64,000 bases of DNA from Hallerella porci (GCF_003148885.1 NZ_QGHD01000008.1:36743-100742), one strand, 5' to 3'. Shown: positions 1 to 8,597, counted from the stretch's first letter. A program made the numbers and translations. Notes: generated by a model not told the origin, from the letters alone.

Positions 1-531
1 ATCCCAAGAATCCGTGCGCAAAAATTCAAAATTCCAAGCTATCGGCAAATTAAAAAGCCACGGCGAACTCGCATAAATGGCAAATTCTTTGGAATCAAAA
101 AGCGGGTCAATTGATGTGCGATATTGCGTTTCGATGCGGATGTCTTCTCCGGCGACATTCAAATTTGCGAGCGCAAGCCCGAGCATCCAACCGTCTTGAT
201 CTGTCTTCTTTCCTGCGGGCGAAGGAATCCAACGGAGCAATTCCGTAAAACGATATTCCAAATTCACACCGTCAGCGTTCGGTTCACAATGAAGCGACAC
301 TTCCGAAAATAAATCCAAACTTTCGAATCGCAATTTTTCGGTTTCAAAATCGGCGTGCGAAAATTCTCGGCCGACCGCATTTAACAATTCCCGATCGACG
401 ACATGCGATTTTGTCTGAGAAAGCCCCGCATACCGAATCCGCATCACCTTTTTTCCATCGACGCAATTTTCCTGCGCAAACGAAAGCTGCAAAAGCACAA
501 GCAAAAGGATGAAAATAAAATGCCGATTCAC
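1..531 (-). CDS. Omp85-superfamily outer-membrane protein, N-terminal fragment (rest lies left of the window)
   Basis: The first 177 codons of a leftward gene cut by the window edge. Reading from GTG at 531 gives a signal peptide (about residues 1-20, NRHFIFILLLVLLQLSFA then QEN), then one POTRA-like unit with the phrases KVMRIRYAGLSQTKSHVV and LDLFSEVSLH, then alternating strands such as DIRIETQYR that resemble entry into a beta-barrel. This organisation resembles BamA/TamA-family proteins, which insert or export outer-membrane proteins. No ATG is in frame; an upstream TTG at 558 is possible but neither start has a clear Shine-Dalgarno. It is a different gene from the BamA/TamA-like gene at 37245-39152. 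With the barrel missing, the exact subfamily cannot be fixed. Confidence 0.6.
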   Translation of the reverse strand, partial: MNRHFIFILLLVLLQLSFAQENCVDGKKVMRIRYAGLSQTKSHVVDRELLNAVGREFSHADFETEKLRFESLDLFSEVSLHCEPNADGVNLEYRFTELLRWIPSPAGKKTDQDGWMLGLALANLNVAGEDIRIETQYRTSIDPLFDSKEFAIYASSPWLFNLPIAWNFEFLRTDSWD

Positions 532-613
532 GGCACAAAAATAACTTTTCTTTGGCAAGATGAATTTTTGAAAAGGCGAAGAATGAAAAGGGAAATTTCA
601 AAAAATGATTTCA

Positions 614-642
614 TAAAAAAACTTCCCAAGATGGTGGGAAGT
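614..642 (-). terminator. Intrinsic terminator after the bL31 gene
   Basis: An 8-bp perfect stem (ACTTCCCA 621-628 with TGGGAAGT 635-642, loop AGATGG). On the minus strand it is followed by a run of seven T. It lies 27 bases past the stop codon of the ribosomal protein gene and separates it from the Omp85 fragment. Confidence 0.8.
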
Positions 643-668
643 CTTTTTGAAATTCGTCAAGAATAAAA

Positions 669-977
669 TTATTCTTCGTCTTTCTTCGGAGCGACGCGGC
701 GAGTCTTGCGCTTTGCACCAGAGATGTTCAGCTTGCCTTCGCCAGCAAAACGCTTGTTGAACTGATCAATACGACCAGCGGTATCCACGCGGTGCTGCTT
801 GCCAGTCCAGAAAGGATGCGTGTCGCTGGTGATTTCCAAAGTAACTACACCATATTCGACGCCATCGATCACTTTCTTTTCGGCAGACTGCTTCGTGGAG
901 CGGGTGACAAATTCTTTACCCGTATTCGCATCAACGAACACGACCGGTTTGTAATCGGGATGAATACCATTTTTCAT
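669..977 (-). CDS. rpmE: 50S ribosomal protein bL31, zinc-free (type B) form
   Basis: A 102-residue protein beginning MKNGIHPDYKPVVF with the bL31 core phrases EITSDTHPFWTGKQ and RIDQFNKRF, so a component of the large ribosomal subunit. There is no cysteine at all, so the CxxC zinc ligands of type A bL31 are missing and this is the zinc-independent type B form. The basic C-terminal tail (SGAKRKTRRVAPKK) is an extension beyond the core. The ATG at 977 has an upstream AGGA and its own promoter (1014-1042), and a terminator follows, so it is probably monocistronic. A zinc-binding paralogue elsewhere in the genome is possible but cannot be seen here. Confidence 0.95.
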   Translation of the reverse strand: MKNGIHPDYKPVVFVDANTGKEFVTRSTKQSAEKKVIDGVEYGVVTLEITSDTHPFWTGKQHRVDTAGRIDQFNKRFAGEGKLNISGAKRKTRRVAPKKDEE

Positions 978-1013
978 TTTTTTAATCCTACTGATTAAAC
1001 GTTAGGTGAAGCA

Positions 1014-1042
1014 AATTTAGCTGTTTTTTCTCGTTTTGGCAA
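1014..1042 (-). promoter_or_regulatory. Sigma-70-type promoter for the bL31 gene
   Basis: On the minus strand TTGCCA (1037-1042) is separated by exactly 17 bases from TAAATT (1014-1019), about 37 bases upstream of the bL31 start codon. The divergent lipoprotein gene starts at 1066, so both genes probably share this intergenic control region. Confidence 0.55.
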
Positions 1043-1065
1043 TTCATAAATAGTATTTTTACACT

Positions 1066-1665
1066 ATGAAACGAAAAATTTTCACTCTTTTATTTTTTAG
1101 CTGCGCTTGGGGATTCCTTTTTACAGCTTGCGGCAACGAAAATCAAGCAAATCGGTTGCAAATCAATCAAAAGTACACTCTTCAATCGTGGCCCGATAGC
1201 GCTTACATTGCAGACCTCGATTCTATTTTGCACGCAGAACCGTTAAAGGCAAACGCCGATTCCGAAAAAACAGAATTAACCATTTACTCGGGAACGATTC
1301 CGACGATTACACTTCCCGGACAAAAATCTGCAAAATCGCAAGCGGCAGTAAAATCACATTCTAAAAAGCGCACCGCCCCTGCCGGTTCAACAGAAAAGCC
1401 CGCAGTCCACAACGCCGAAAACTTCGCCGATGCCTTTATGAAAGCGTTAAGCGAACTCCAATCTGACCCGAATAATGCGGCAAAATATAAGACAGTTTCT
1501 GTCAAAGATGGCGAAGATTTATTTGCGCTACTTTCCCGCGCTTACGGGAAAAATGCAGCAAAACTCCCCCGTTTTTATACTCTTTCTGCGTTACAGTCAG
1601 TCAATCCCGGCGTTAAACTAGAACACTTAACCGCCGGCGAAGCGGTTAGAATTCCAAAACTTTAA
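1066..1665 (+). CDS. Lipoprotein with C-terminal LysM-like domain
   Basis: A 199-residue lipoprotein. The N-terminus has a basic-hydrophobic signal and a lipobox ending LFTAC at residue 22, followed by GNE, so lipidation and membrane anchoring are expected. The middle (about 60-125) is low-complexity and rich in Ala, Lys and Ser, consistent with a flexible linker. The last ~58 residues (from YKTVSVKDGEDLFALLSRAYG to AGEAVRIPKL) have the spacing of a LysM peptidoglycan-binding domain. It is probably a cell-wall-associated outer-membrane lipoprotein; no enzymatic domain is visible. It is convergent with hisB with only 8 bases between the stops. Function beyond wall binding is unknown. Confidence 0.7.
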   Translation: MKRKIFTLLFFSCAWGFLFTACGNENQANRLQINQKYTLQSWPDSAYIADLDSILHAEPLKANADSEKTELTIYSGTIPTITLPGQKSAKSQAAVKSHSKKRTAPAGSTEKPAVHNAENFADAFMKALSELQSDPNNAAKYKTVSVKDGEDLFALLSRAYGKNAAKLPRFYTLSALQSVNPGVKLEHLTAGEAVRIPKL

Positions 1666-1673
1666 CGATTGAA

Positions 1674-2264
1674 TTATAAACTTCCCTTGCTGCTCGGGAC
1701 GCCTTTGACATTTCGCGAAGGCGAAACAGCCTTTGCAACCGCCCGCGCAAATGCTTTGAAAATCGCTTCTAAGCAATGATGATTATCGGCGCCGTAGAAA
1801 AGTTCTACGTGCAAATTCATGCGCGCATTTTCACCGAGAGTTTTGAAGAAATGTTCGAAAAGACTTGCGGGCATATTTTCTGCGCCGACCGTTGCATTCG
1901 GGAGTTTCACATTCCAAACGATGCCAATCCGATTGGAGAAATCGATGCAGACGCGTGCGAGCGCTTCGTCCATCGGGACAAAGTAAAAGCCGTAACGTTC
2001 AATGCCTTTTTTATCGCCGAGGCATTTGACGAAAGCTTCGCCCAAACAAATCGCAATGTCTTCGATGGAATGATGCATATCAACGTAGGTATCGCCGTGA
2101 CATTCCACGTTTAAAGTGAAGCCGCCGTGGACTTGGAATAAATCCAACATGTGATCGAGAAAGCCCGAACCCGTGTGAATTTTTCCGCGAGAAGCTTCGT
2201 CTAAATTTAACGAAAGAGAAATCTGCGTTTCGCTTGTGTTGCGGACAATTTCGGCTTGACGCAT
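1674..2264 (-). CDS. hisB: Imidazoleglycerol-phosphate dehydratase
   Basis: A 196-residue monofunctional HisB, which catalyses the sixth step of histidine synthesis (imidazole-glycerol phosphate to imidazole-acetol phosphate). The two manganese-binding histidine clusters are present: HHSIED at residues 64-69 and DNHHCLEA around 160-167, with the GSGFLDHML motif near 33-40. Length matches the stand-alone family and there is no histidinol-phosphatase domain. It starts 1 base after the stop of the rodZ-like gene and is the last gene of the leftward lptD-to-hisB run. No other his genes are nearby. Confidence 0.96.
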   Translation of the reverse strand: MRQAEIVRNTSETQISLSLNLDEASRGKIHTGSGFLDHMLDLFQVHGGFTLNVECHGDTYVDMHHSIEDIAICLGEAFVKCLGDKKGIERYGFYFVPMDEALARVCIDFSNRIGIVWNVKLPNATVGAENMPASLFEHFFKTLGENARMNLHVELFYGADNHHCLEAIFKAFARAVAKAVSPSRNVKGVPSSKGSL

Positions 2265-2265
2265 T

Positions 2266-3213
2266 TTATCTCCTTGTGAATTTTCCGTTCGTCGTTAAGC
2301 AGAAGCGGCTTGCATAACCTTTGCGCACCGGCACTTTGGTGACTTTTCCGTTGACGGTCATTTGACCGACTGCATCGGAATTGCCGATGACGACGCAAAG
2401 CGTATCGTTATAAGTGTAGCGAATCGCAGACTTAGACGAAGTAATATTCGCTTCTTTCAAAACCTTGTTATCGTTCAAGCTGCGGTAAAGTCCAACCCAA
2501 GAAGTAGCGGAATCATTTCCCGAAATGGCGATGCGGATTTTTCCGGTTTCGACGACTTCGGCGACGGAATCTTTTTTCGAATCGGACGAAGTCACAAATG
2601 TCGTTGCGGAATTGCTCTTCACCGGCGCTTTGATCGCTGCGGAATCATTTTCGACGGGAGCAGAAACGGTGAGCGATTCGGGCGGGACATTTTCTGCGCC
2701 ATCGGGAACGGTCGCTTCAAAAGACGAAGTGTCATCTTCAACGACAGCGGGAGTTGGATTTACCGGAGCCGGCGCTGCGGGCTGTTCCATTTTCTTCAAA
2801 AAGTTCATGCCTGCAAAGAAGACAACCGCTAAAATCAAAACGACGATGATAATCGTTTTGACGCTGCTCTTTCCGCCGCCGACTTTTCCTCCGGCGAACG
2901 AATCGGAATCCGAAGAAAGAGTTTCTTGTGCAACAAATTCCTGCGAATAAGAAGAGCCGACTTCTTTCGAATAGCATTCGAGAATTTTCGGCATATCCAA
3001 ATCGAGGGCGACCGCGATAGAATTTAAGTACCCGCGGACATACGCTTCGACGGGGAATTTATTCCACTCGCCCGCTTCAATTTCTTGCAGATGAGTTTCG
3101 GAAATGCGCGTCTTTTGCGCAAATTCTTCTAAGGAAAGTCCTTTGGATTCGCGGATTCTTTTTAAGTAAGCGCCGAGAGTTTCTTCAGCCGCTTTTCCTT
3201 CTAACTCAGACAT
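2266..3213 (-). CDS. rodZ: RodZ-like cell-shape protein (HTH, one membrane span, DUF4115-like C-terminus)
   Basis: About 315 residues. An Xre-type helix-turn-helix fills residues ~12-75 (LGAYLKRIRESKGLSLEEFA, then KTRISETHLQEIEAGEW). A single hydrophobic span lies near 120-138 (TIIIVVLILAVVFFAG), followed by a Pro/Ser/Thr-rich linker and a beta-rich C-terminal domain resembling DUF4115. This is the RodZ layout: a cytoplasmic domain that contacts MreB and a periplasmic domain. Two start codons exist. The ATG at 3213 is preferred because AGGAG sits 6 bases upstream, whereas it directly abuts the ATG at 3219. The gene overlaps maf by 8 bases, so the two are co-translated. Confidence 0.78.
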   Translation of the reverse strand: MSELEGKAAEETLGAYLKRIRESKGLSLEEFAQKTRISETHLQEIEAGEWNKFPVEAYVRGYLNSIAVALDLDMPKILECYSKEVGSSYSQEFVAQETLSSDSDSFAGGKVGGGKSSVKTIIIVVLILAVVFFAGMNFLKKMEQPAAPAPVNPTPAVVEDDTSSFEATVPDGAENVPPESLTVSAPVENDSAAIKAPVKSNSATTFVTSSDSKKDSVAEVVETGKIRIAISGNDSATSWVGLYRSLNDNKVLKEANITSSKSAIRYTYNDTLCVVIGNSDAVGQMTVNGKVTKVPVRKGYASRFCLTTNGKFTRR

Positions 3214-3775
3214 TTTCATCTCCTAAACGATCGATCAAATCCAACGTTTTGGCAACGGGAAGACCGACGACATTATAATAACAGCCGTGGATGCTTTTGA
3301 CAAGGCTTGCACCCAATCCTTGAATCGCATAAGCGCCCGCTTTGTCTAACGATTCGCCCGATTCTACATAATTTTCGATGAACGCATCCGTCACATGGCG
3401 GAAGACGACATCGGTCACGACGCGCGCGGACGAAATCACTTTTCCACCACGAGCAATTGCAACTCCCGAGATGACTTTGTGACGTTTGCCGTTTAAGTAT
3501 TTGAGCATCGCCACAGCGTCGGCTTTATCTTTCGGTTTGCCAAGTGCATCGCCGTCTAAGTAAACGAGAGTATCGTAGCCGAGAACATATTCCTCGGGGA
3601 ATTTTTTCGACACATCCAACGCTTTGCCTTCGGCAAATTTCTGCGGACGATCTTCGGGTTCTAGATCCCCGGCGACTTCTTCGAACTTAGAAGGCTCGAC
3701 GCGAAATGGGATTTTAATTTGAGAAAGAATTGCGGAACGGCGCGGAGATGCGCTTGCCAAGATGAAGTTTTTCAC
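3206..3775 (-). CDS. maf: Maf family nucleoside-triphosphate pyrophosphatase
   Basis: A 189-residue Maf/HAM1-superfamily house-cleaning enzyme that hydrolyses non-canonical or modified NTPs to monophosphates. The N-terminal signature ILASASPRRSAIL and the VLGYDTLVYLDG, KPKDKADA and GAYAIQGLGASLV motifs are present in family order. It begins with GTG inside the GTGA overlap with the upstream nucleotidyltransferase stop, so translation is coupled, and its own 3' end overlaps the rodZ-like gene. Which Maf subfamily (dTTP/UTP or m7GTP) it belongs to is not settled by reading. Confidence 0.93.
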   Translation of the reverse strand: MKNFILASASPRRSAILSQIKIPFRVEPSKFEEVAGDLEPEDRPQKFAEGKALDVSKKFPEEYVLGYDTLVYLDGDALGKPKDKADAVAMLKYLNGKRHKVISGVAIARGGKVISSARVVTDVVFRHVTDAFIENYVESGESLDKAGAYAIQGLGASLVKSIHGCYYNVVGLPVAKTLDLIDRLGDENV

Positions 3776-4761
3776 AAAACCCCCGAGATGACTTTGGAAT
3801 GATCCCCCAAAAGTAATGACCCTTTAAAACCCCGAACTTCGGATTCGCCGCCAAAGATGGAATGCGAAATTTCGGAATCCACGAGAAGAGTGTGTTCTGA
3901 AATCACGGAATTTTCCACTTTAGAATTTTCGATGACGACTTCGGGTCCCACAGAAACATTGGGACCGACAACCGAATTGCGAATCGTCGCCGACTCGTCG
4001 ATGTGACAAGGCGGAATAATTTTACTGCCTTGAAATACCCGATTGACTTCTGGCTTTTCCGAAAGAATTTTTGCATTCGTTTCGAGGAAAGTTTCGGCGG
4101 TGCCGCAGTCGAGCCAAGAACGAATCGGTGCTGTGCGGAATTTTGATCCAGCGTCCACCATCATTTGGAGCGCCTCGGTCAGCTGATATTCATTGCGGGT
4201 GCGGATATCTTCTTTGATAAGCCGCGTTAAACTTTTGCGCAGAGCGGCGACATCGGTAATGTAATAGATGCCGACGAGCGCTTCGTTCGAAACAAATGTT
4301 TCGGGTTTTTCGACGAGCTTCGTCACATGTCCCGTCGAATCTGTTACCGCAACGCCAAAGCGTTTTGGATTTTCGACTTCGCGGGTCATGAGGACATTTT
4401 CTTTTTCGTTTTTGAGGAACGAAAGGTCTGCATCAAAAAGCGTATCGCCCAAGATAATTAGAACAGGTTCGTCATCGGACAAAAACGGAAGGCAAAGAGA
4501 AATCGCTTCTCCAAGCCCTTGCGGATTGCGCTGACGCACGGTGTGTGCATTTGCAAAATTCCGCTGCCGGATGAAATCTTCCACCAGCTCCCCTTTATAC
4601 CCAATAATGAAAATTTGTTCTGATACCGATAACGATGAATACGATTCGATGATGTGTTCAATCAGCGCCTTCCCTGCGATGGGGAGCAAGCACTTCGGAA
4701 GCGACAATGTAAATGGACGAAGTCGCGTTCCAGTTCCGGCAACAGGTAAAATAACTTTCAT
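3772..4761 (-). CDS. Sugar-1-phosphate nucleotidyltransferase
   Basis: A 329-residue enzyme of the RmlA/GlmU-like class that joins a sugar-1-phosphate to an NTP. The N-terminal nucleotide-binding signature GTGTRLRPFTLSLPK is at residues 9-23, with ILGDTLFDADL (metal-binding Asp) near 105 and ENPKRFGVAV near 130. The C-terminal ~80 residues form hexapeptide-like repeats (ATIRNSVVGPNVSVG) typical of a left-handed beta-helix. Candidate products are dTDP-, CDP- or GDP-sugars for envelope polysaccharide; the specificity is not readable. It lies between lptD and maf in an envelope-flavoured operon. Confidence 0.85.
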   Translation of the reverse strand: MKVILPVAGTGTRLRPFTLSLPKCLLPIAGKALIEHIIESYSSLSVSEQIFIIGYKGELVEDFIRQRNFANAHTVRQRNPQGLGEAISLCLPFLSDDEPVLIILGDTLFDADLSFLKNEKENVLMTREVENPKRFGVAVTDSTGHVTKLVEKPETFVSNEALVGIYYITDVAALRKSLTRLIKEDIRTRNEYQLTEALQMMVDAGSKFRTAPIRSWLDCGTAETFLETNAKILSEKPEVNRVFQGSKIIPPCHIDESATIRNSVVGPNVSVGPEVVIENSKVENSVISEHTLLVDSEISHSIFGGESEVRGFKGSLLLGDHSKVISGVL

Positions 4762-4791
4762 AATGGCAATAATGTAGTAAAAAGAAAAGCG

Positions 4792-7260
4792 CTACTTGGT
4801 ATCATCGGTGCTCGCGGCATTCAATTTGATATCCGGCAAATCCTTCACGTAAACGGTAAAGCTCCAGCCAGCCGCAGGACCCGTCGGCGTCCACGTAAAA
4901 TTGAGCATCCAACAATGAAGAGAACGATCAAAGGTAAATTCATGCGAAGCGAAACGCCCTTCGGTGTAACTGTAACGCGTCGAATAAGTCATCGACCAAT
5001 TTGGCGTCGGATGAAGAGATGCCGAAAATCCCGTCGAATGCGAAACATTATCGCGGAAAACTTTTTTCCCAACTCGCGTGCTCGAGAAAGAATAGCGGTA
5101 ATCCAAACTCGCAGACCAAGAATCTTTTTTATACTTCCCCATTTGCGATGCTAAGCCCGAATTGAAGTCTCCCGAAAAATTGAAAGTCTTCGAAAGATCA
5201 TACGCCCAATACGTGAGTTCGGGAACGCGGACTTTATTGGGATTTTCTTCGAATTTATGATAGACGCTATGACGCGTTCGCACGGTGAATAAATAATTCG
5301 GTAAAACCTGCAAACCAAAACTCGAATTGATATCGGACCATTGCAAAGAATCCGCGGCAAAATTATACGACGTCGAATGCGATGTCGTGAGAAGTCTGCG
5401 CGTGCCGTAAGAATCTTCGACTTCGGTCGAATCTTTTCCGTCTTCGCTTTTTTTCGTGTGCCCGACGACGCGCAAATACTTGATATCGAAATCGTTTGAA
5501 AGTCCAAATCCGATTGCTTTTTGTTCGGTTTGATACGGCGTTTGTCCTAAGAGCGGATGCTTCACAAAGTATTTGTTCGTATCCATTTCGGGCGCATAGG
5601 TATAAGAAATACTCGGCGAAAGAACATGGCGAATTCCGGTGAAACTCCCAATTTCGGGCATCCAAATGCCATAAAGTTTTGTGTCGGCGGTAATGCTATA
5701 ATTGTGATTGTAAAAGAATTCGCCGTATTCATCGTGCTCGGGATCGATGCCGTTGCGCTGCCGCCAATACTTCGAAGAATCATCGGGATTGATCCAACGG
5801 TTTCCCGTCCACATGCCGGTGAATGTTACCTTCGGCGTAATGTTGATGACATCGAATAGCGACGCAGAATAATCCAATGCAAATGTTCCGATGTAGCCCG
5901 AATACCACGCTGCGGTATCGATATCGCGAATTGTATCGGGAGCAATTTTTTCGTATAAATTAAATCGATTCGTAAACGAATAATTGAAATTATCGAGCCA
6001 CGAAGATTCAGCGACTTCATCTTCGTCGGTTTCAAATTCAAAAAGCGGTCCGCTCATGCGGTATTGAATATCGGGAATTTGCCGTTCTTTGTGCCCCGTC
6101 GTCAAGTTGTAATTTTGCGAAACTTTCACCGTGAGATTTTTGTTTTTTCCGAATTGCCCGGAATAAGTCATCTGCGCATTCGCTTGTTGGTTGAGAATCG
6201 TTTTTGCATCGAGTCCGTTTTCTTTGCGCACGGTTTGATCCGAAACAAACGAGCCCGAACCCGAGATAGAATGCTTGCCGTCGGGAGTTAAATTCTGCTT
6301 GTGATTAAAGGAAATGTCGTAACCGCTATTCGCCATGTCAAATTCTTCGAGGTAACTCGTATAGGTCACGCTACCGTCTAACCAATACCGCAATTTATAG
6401 CGCACGGTTTCGGTGAGAGTTGTCTTTTCGAAATTTGCCGCAGAGCCTTCGACGATATCGCCCGAAGTCGTCGCATCCCAATAATCGTTCGGCGCATAAT
6501 AGAAGCCGACATTTTTAATGTAAAAGCCTTGCACTTGGTCACCGCCGAATTTCGGCGTGAGAAGTCCCGATTTGCGGCCACTTTTGAGAGGCGCTACAAT
6601 CATCGGGAGAACGGCGACTGGAACGTCTGCGATGTTTAAGACGACGGGGCGCGCGGTCACACTTTCTTTGGGTTTGACGACCATGCGGCGGCTATAAAAA
6701 AAGTAATGCTGATGCGTGGTATCGTCGCAAGTGCTAAAATCTCCGCGGGCGATGAGAAGTCTCGAATCGGGAAGCCTTCGCACTTCCATGCCGTTGAGCT
6801 GATTATTATCTTGGAATGTCGTCGCGTAATAAATTTCCCCGACCCGCGTTTTCATATTGTACTTCATCCGATAGCCGGCGAGAGAAGGATTTTTCGTTTC
6901 GCGTAAAACCGGATCCCCGCTCGCTTGAAGCACTTGATCTTTCTGATTAAATAAAACGGTATCGGCGTCCAATGTCGCTGTCCGATATTTTAATTGCGCT
7001 TTATTATTCAAATTGAATGTGGATGTTTCCACGTCGTATTGTAAATCGACAGCGTGATATTCTATCGTATCCGTTTGCGTCGAATCATTTGCCGAGCCAA
7101 ACCAATCGCCCGCTGACGAATCTTTTGAAGTCGTATCGGGTTCTGCTCTTTCGGGGAGATCGATTTTGGTGAGTTCTTGCGCAAATCCCAAAGACACGAG
7201 AAAAAGCGCATAGAAAACTACGCGCCAGAGGTGCCTTGGCTGAAATGTGCGAAATATCAC
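4792..7260 (-). CDS. lptD: LPS-assembly protein LptD
   Basis: An 822-residue outer-membrane protein. It has an N-terminal signal peptide (to about GFAQ), an LptA/OstA-like beta-jellyroll region (about 70-190, with LQYDVETSTFNLNN and GDPVLRETKNPSL), and a long LptD barrel region containing PVAVLPMIVAPL, GLLTPKFGGD and YNLTTGHKERQIPDI. LptD inserts lipopolysaccharide into the outer leaflet, so the organism probably makes LPS. The start is GTG at 7260 with no obvious Shine-Dalgarno. A terminator lies directly upstream, so the gene must have its own promoter in the short gap; TATACT at 7267-7272 on the minus strand is a possible -10 box. Downstream are the nucleotidyltransferase, maf, rodZ-like and hisB genes. 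Confidence 0.9.
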   Translation of the reverse strand: MIFRTFQPRHLWRVVFYALFLVSLGFAQELTKIDLPERAEPDTTSKDSSAGDWFGSANDSTQTDTIEYHAVDLQYDVETSTFNLNNKAQLKYRTATLDADTVLFNQKDQVLQASGDPVLRETKNPSLAGYRMKYNMKTRVGEIYYATTFQDNNQLNGMEVRRLPDSRLLIARGDFSTCDDTTHQHYFFYSRRMVVKPKESVTARPVVLNIADVPVAVLPMIVAPLKSGRKSGLLTPKFGGDQVQGFYIKNVGFYYAPNDYWDATTSGDIVEGSAANFEKTTLTETVRYKLRYWLDGSVTYTSYLEEFDMANSGYDISFNHKQNLTPDGKHSISGSGSFVSDQTVRKENGLDAKTILNQQANAQMTYSGQFGKNKNLTVKVSQNYNLTTGHKERQIPDIQYRMSGPLFEFETDEDEVAESSWLDNFNYSFTNRFNLYEKIAPDTIRDIDTAAWYSGYIGTFALDYSASLFDVINITPKVTFTGMWTGNRWINPDDSSKYWRQRNGIDPEHDEYGEFFYNHNYSITADTKLYGIWMPEIGSFTGIRHVLSPSISYTYAPEMDTNKYFVKHPLLGQTPYQTEQKAIGFGLSNDFDIKYLRVVGHTKKSEDGKDSTEVEDSYGTRRLLTTSHSTSYNFAADSLQWSDINSSFGLQVLPNYLFTVRTRHSVYHKFEENPNKVRVPELTYWAYDLSKTFNFSGDFNSGLASQMGKYKKDSWSASLDYRYSFSSTRVGKKVFRDNVSHSTGFSASLHPTPNWSMTYSTRYSYTEGRFASHEFTFDRSLHCWMLNFTWTPTGPAAGWSFTVYVKDLPDIKLNAASTDDTK

Positions 7261-7273
7261 AGCGCAAGTATAG

Positions 7274-7296
7274 AAAAAGCACGCCCACGGCGTGCT
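7274..7296 (-). terminator. Intrinsic terminator after the PDZ-protein gene
   Basis: Perfect 8-bp stem AGCACGCC (7278-7285) / GGCGTGCT (7289-7296) with loop CAC. On the minus strand it is followed by five T. It isolates the PDZ gene from lptD. Confidence 0.8.
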
Positions 7297-7347
7297 ATGA
7301 GAAATTCGTAACGAGTAAAATTTAGAAAGCGAAAAGGCTTTGCAAAA

Positions 7348-8166
7348 TTACTTCAATTCGGCTGCGGCTGCAGAAGATGCGCCGTTTTGTTCGATGTGAA
7401 CAATGTAACGGCCAGCGGCTGCGTTCTTGCCATTCCAAGTGAGAGTTTGGAATCCCGCTTTGGCGTGATCCGCTGTTAAGCGCGCCAGTTCTTCGCCGTT
7501 TGCGCTCACAATGCGAATGATAGCAGAGCCTTCGCGTTTTAGGTCAAAGGAAACTTGGTTGCGGTTAAATCCTTTGAGAGAACCCGCCGAACGGACTTGC
7601 GATTTTGTCTGCGGCATTTCGAAAGAAGCATCCGCTTTTTCAATGGCGACAGCCGAAAGTTCTGAAGCGCCGACGGTCATATCTTCGGGGATAACGCGAC
7701 CTTCTTTCATCACCGAGAGAAGTTCATAATTTTCGCCGAGATTTTTGCGGGCAACTTCTGCGATTTCTGCGGCAGAATAAGCCTTCGAAGAGGATCCGTC
7801 ATACCATTCTTGCACAGAAGCCGCGTCGATTTCGTTCACCGCAATTTGTGCGCGGCGTAAAGTCACCGACATCTTTTCTTTTTCGCGGACGATGGAAAGT
7901 TCAACGGGCTTTCCGACGGTGCCGCGGAGAATGTCCTTCGATTCTTCGAGGTCATTTCCCGCGAGAGAATTGCCGTCCACCGCGATAATGCGGTCGTCTT
8001 TTTCGAGTCCCGCTTCGAAAGCCGGTGAACCCGGAATGACTTCGACAACGCGAACGCCGTCATCCGTTGCATAAATGGTGACACCGATACCGCCAAAAGA
8101 TTCACCAGCCATTGCCGCGGTCGCTGCAAAAGCCAAAGCACAAGCTGTTTTCGTCAAAAGTTTCAT
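7348..8166 (-). CDS. Exported PDZ-domain protein with FlgD-like C-terminal domain
   Basis: A 272-residue protein with a clear signal peptide (residues 1-20, ending AATAAMA then GES). A PDZ domain spans about 25-110 (GGIGVTIYATDDGVRVVEVI, then GSPAFEAGLEKDDRIIAVDG). The last ~75 residues (VSFDLKREGSAIIRIV, then WNGKNAAAGRYIVHIEQNG) have the FlgD/Por-secretion-type Ig-like pattern. There is no serine-protease domain, so it is probably a binding or scaffolding protein of the periplasm or surface. The ATG at 8166 has a strong GGAGG. A terminator follows, so it is monocistronic. The region upstream of its start carries the leader-plus-42-bp repeat element. Confidence 0.72.
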   Translation of the reverse strand: MKLLTKTACALAFAATAAMAGESFGGIGVTIYATDDGVRVVEVIPGSPAFEAGLEKDDRIIAVDGNSLAGNDLEESKDILRGTVGKPVELSIVREKEKMSVTLRRAQIAVNEIDAASVQEWYDGSSSKAYSAAEIAEVARKNLGENYELLSVMKEGRVIPEDMTVGASELSAVAIEKADASFEMPQTKSQVRSAGSLKGFNRNQVSFDLKREGSAIIRIVSANGEELARLTADHAKAGFQTLTWNGKNAAAGRYIVHIEQNGASSAAAAELK

Positions 8167-8191
8167 AAAACCTCCAAGAACAATGTAGTTA

Positions 8192-8236
8192 ATTAGAAAT
8201 GAGGTATGAGGCGCACCTCTGTGCCGTGCTCCGCCT
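8192..8236. repeat. Leader module shared with the 63-kb repeat region
   Basis: About 45 bases starting 26 bases upstream of the PDZ start codon. It aligns, with one gap and one divergent 8-base block, to 63136-63181: both read ATTAG(A/G)AATGAG, then TGAG, GCGCACC and GTGCTCCGCCT. In both places it precedes a 42-bp tandem array. Confidence 0.7.
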
Positions 8237-8243
8237 GCAGGAA

Positions 8244-8540
8244 GCCATTTAACACGTCAAATTCGTCCATGCAACGCTGCGGCAAGCCATTTAACACGTC
8301 AAATTCGTTCTTGCAACGCTGCGGCAAGCCATTTAACACGTTAAATTCGTCCTTGCAACGCTGCGGCAAGCCATTTAACACGTCAAATTCGTCCATGCAA
8401 CGCTGCGGCAAGCCATTTAACACGTCAAATTCGTTCTTGCAACGCTGCGGCAAGCCATTTAACACGTCAAATTCGTTCTTGCAACGCTGCGGGAAGCCAT
8501 TTAACACGTTAAATTCGTCCTTGCAACGCTGCGGGAACAC
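8244..8540. repeat. Tandem array of seven 42-bp units
   Basis: Seven near-identical 42-base units beginning GCCATTTAACACG at 8244, 8286, 8328, 8370, 8412, 8454 and 8496, followed by a degenerate partial copy. Variation is confined to a few positions (GTCC/GTTC, CATG/CTTG, GTCAA/GTTAA, GGCAA/GGGAA). Because 42 is a multiple of three, both strands stay open as 14-residue peptide repeats, but there is no start signal or codon-level conservation that supports a protein. I treat it as non-coding. Confidence 0.95.
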
Positions 8541-8597
8541 TTTTAAATGAGAAATGAAGATGATGGCACGCAGGAGAAGCGTCTAAAAAACGCTAGT

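Noticed and set aside
8193..8550. Open frames of about 115 codons on both strands across the 42-bp array
   Set aside because: They are open only because the unit length is a multiple of three. No ribosome-binding site, no known domain and equal openness on both strands argue against a gene.
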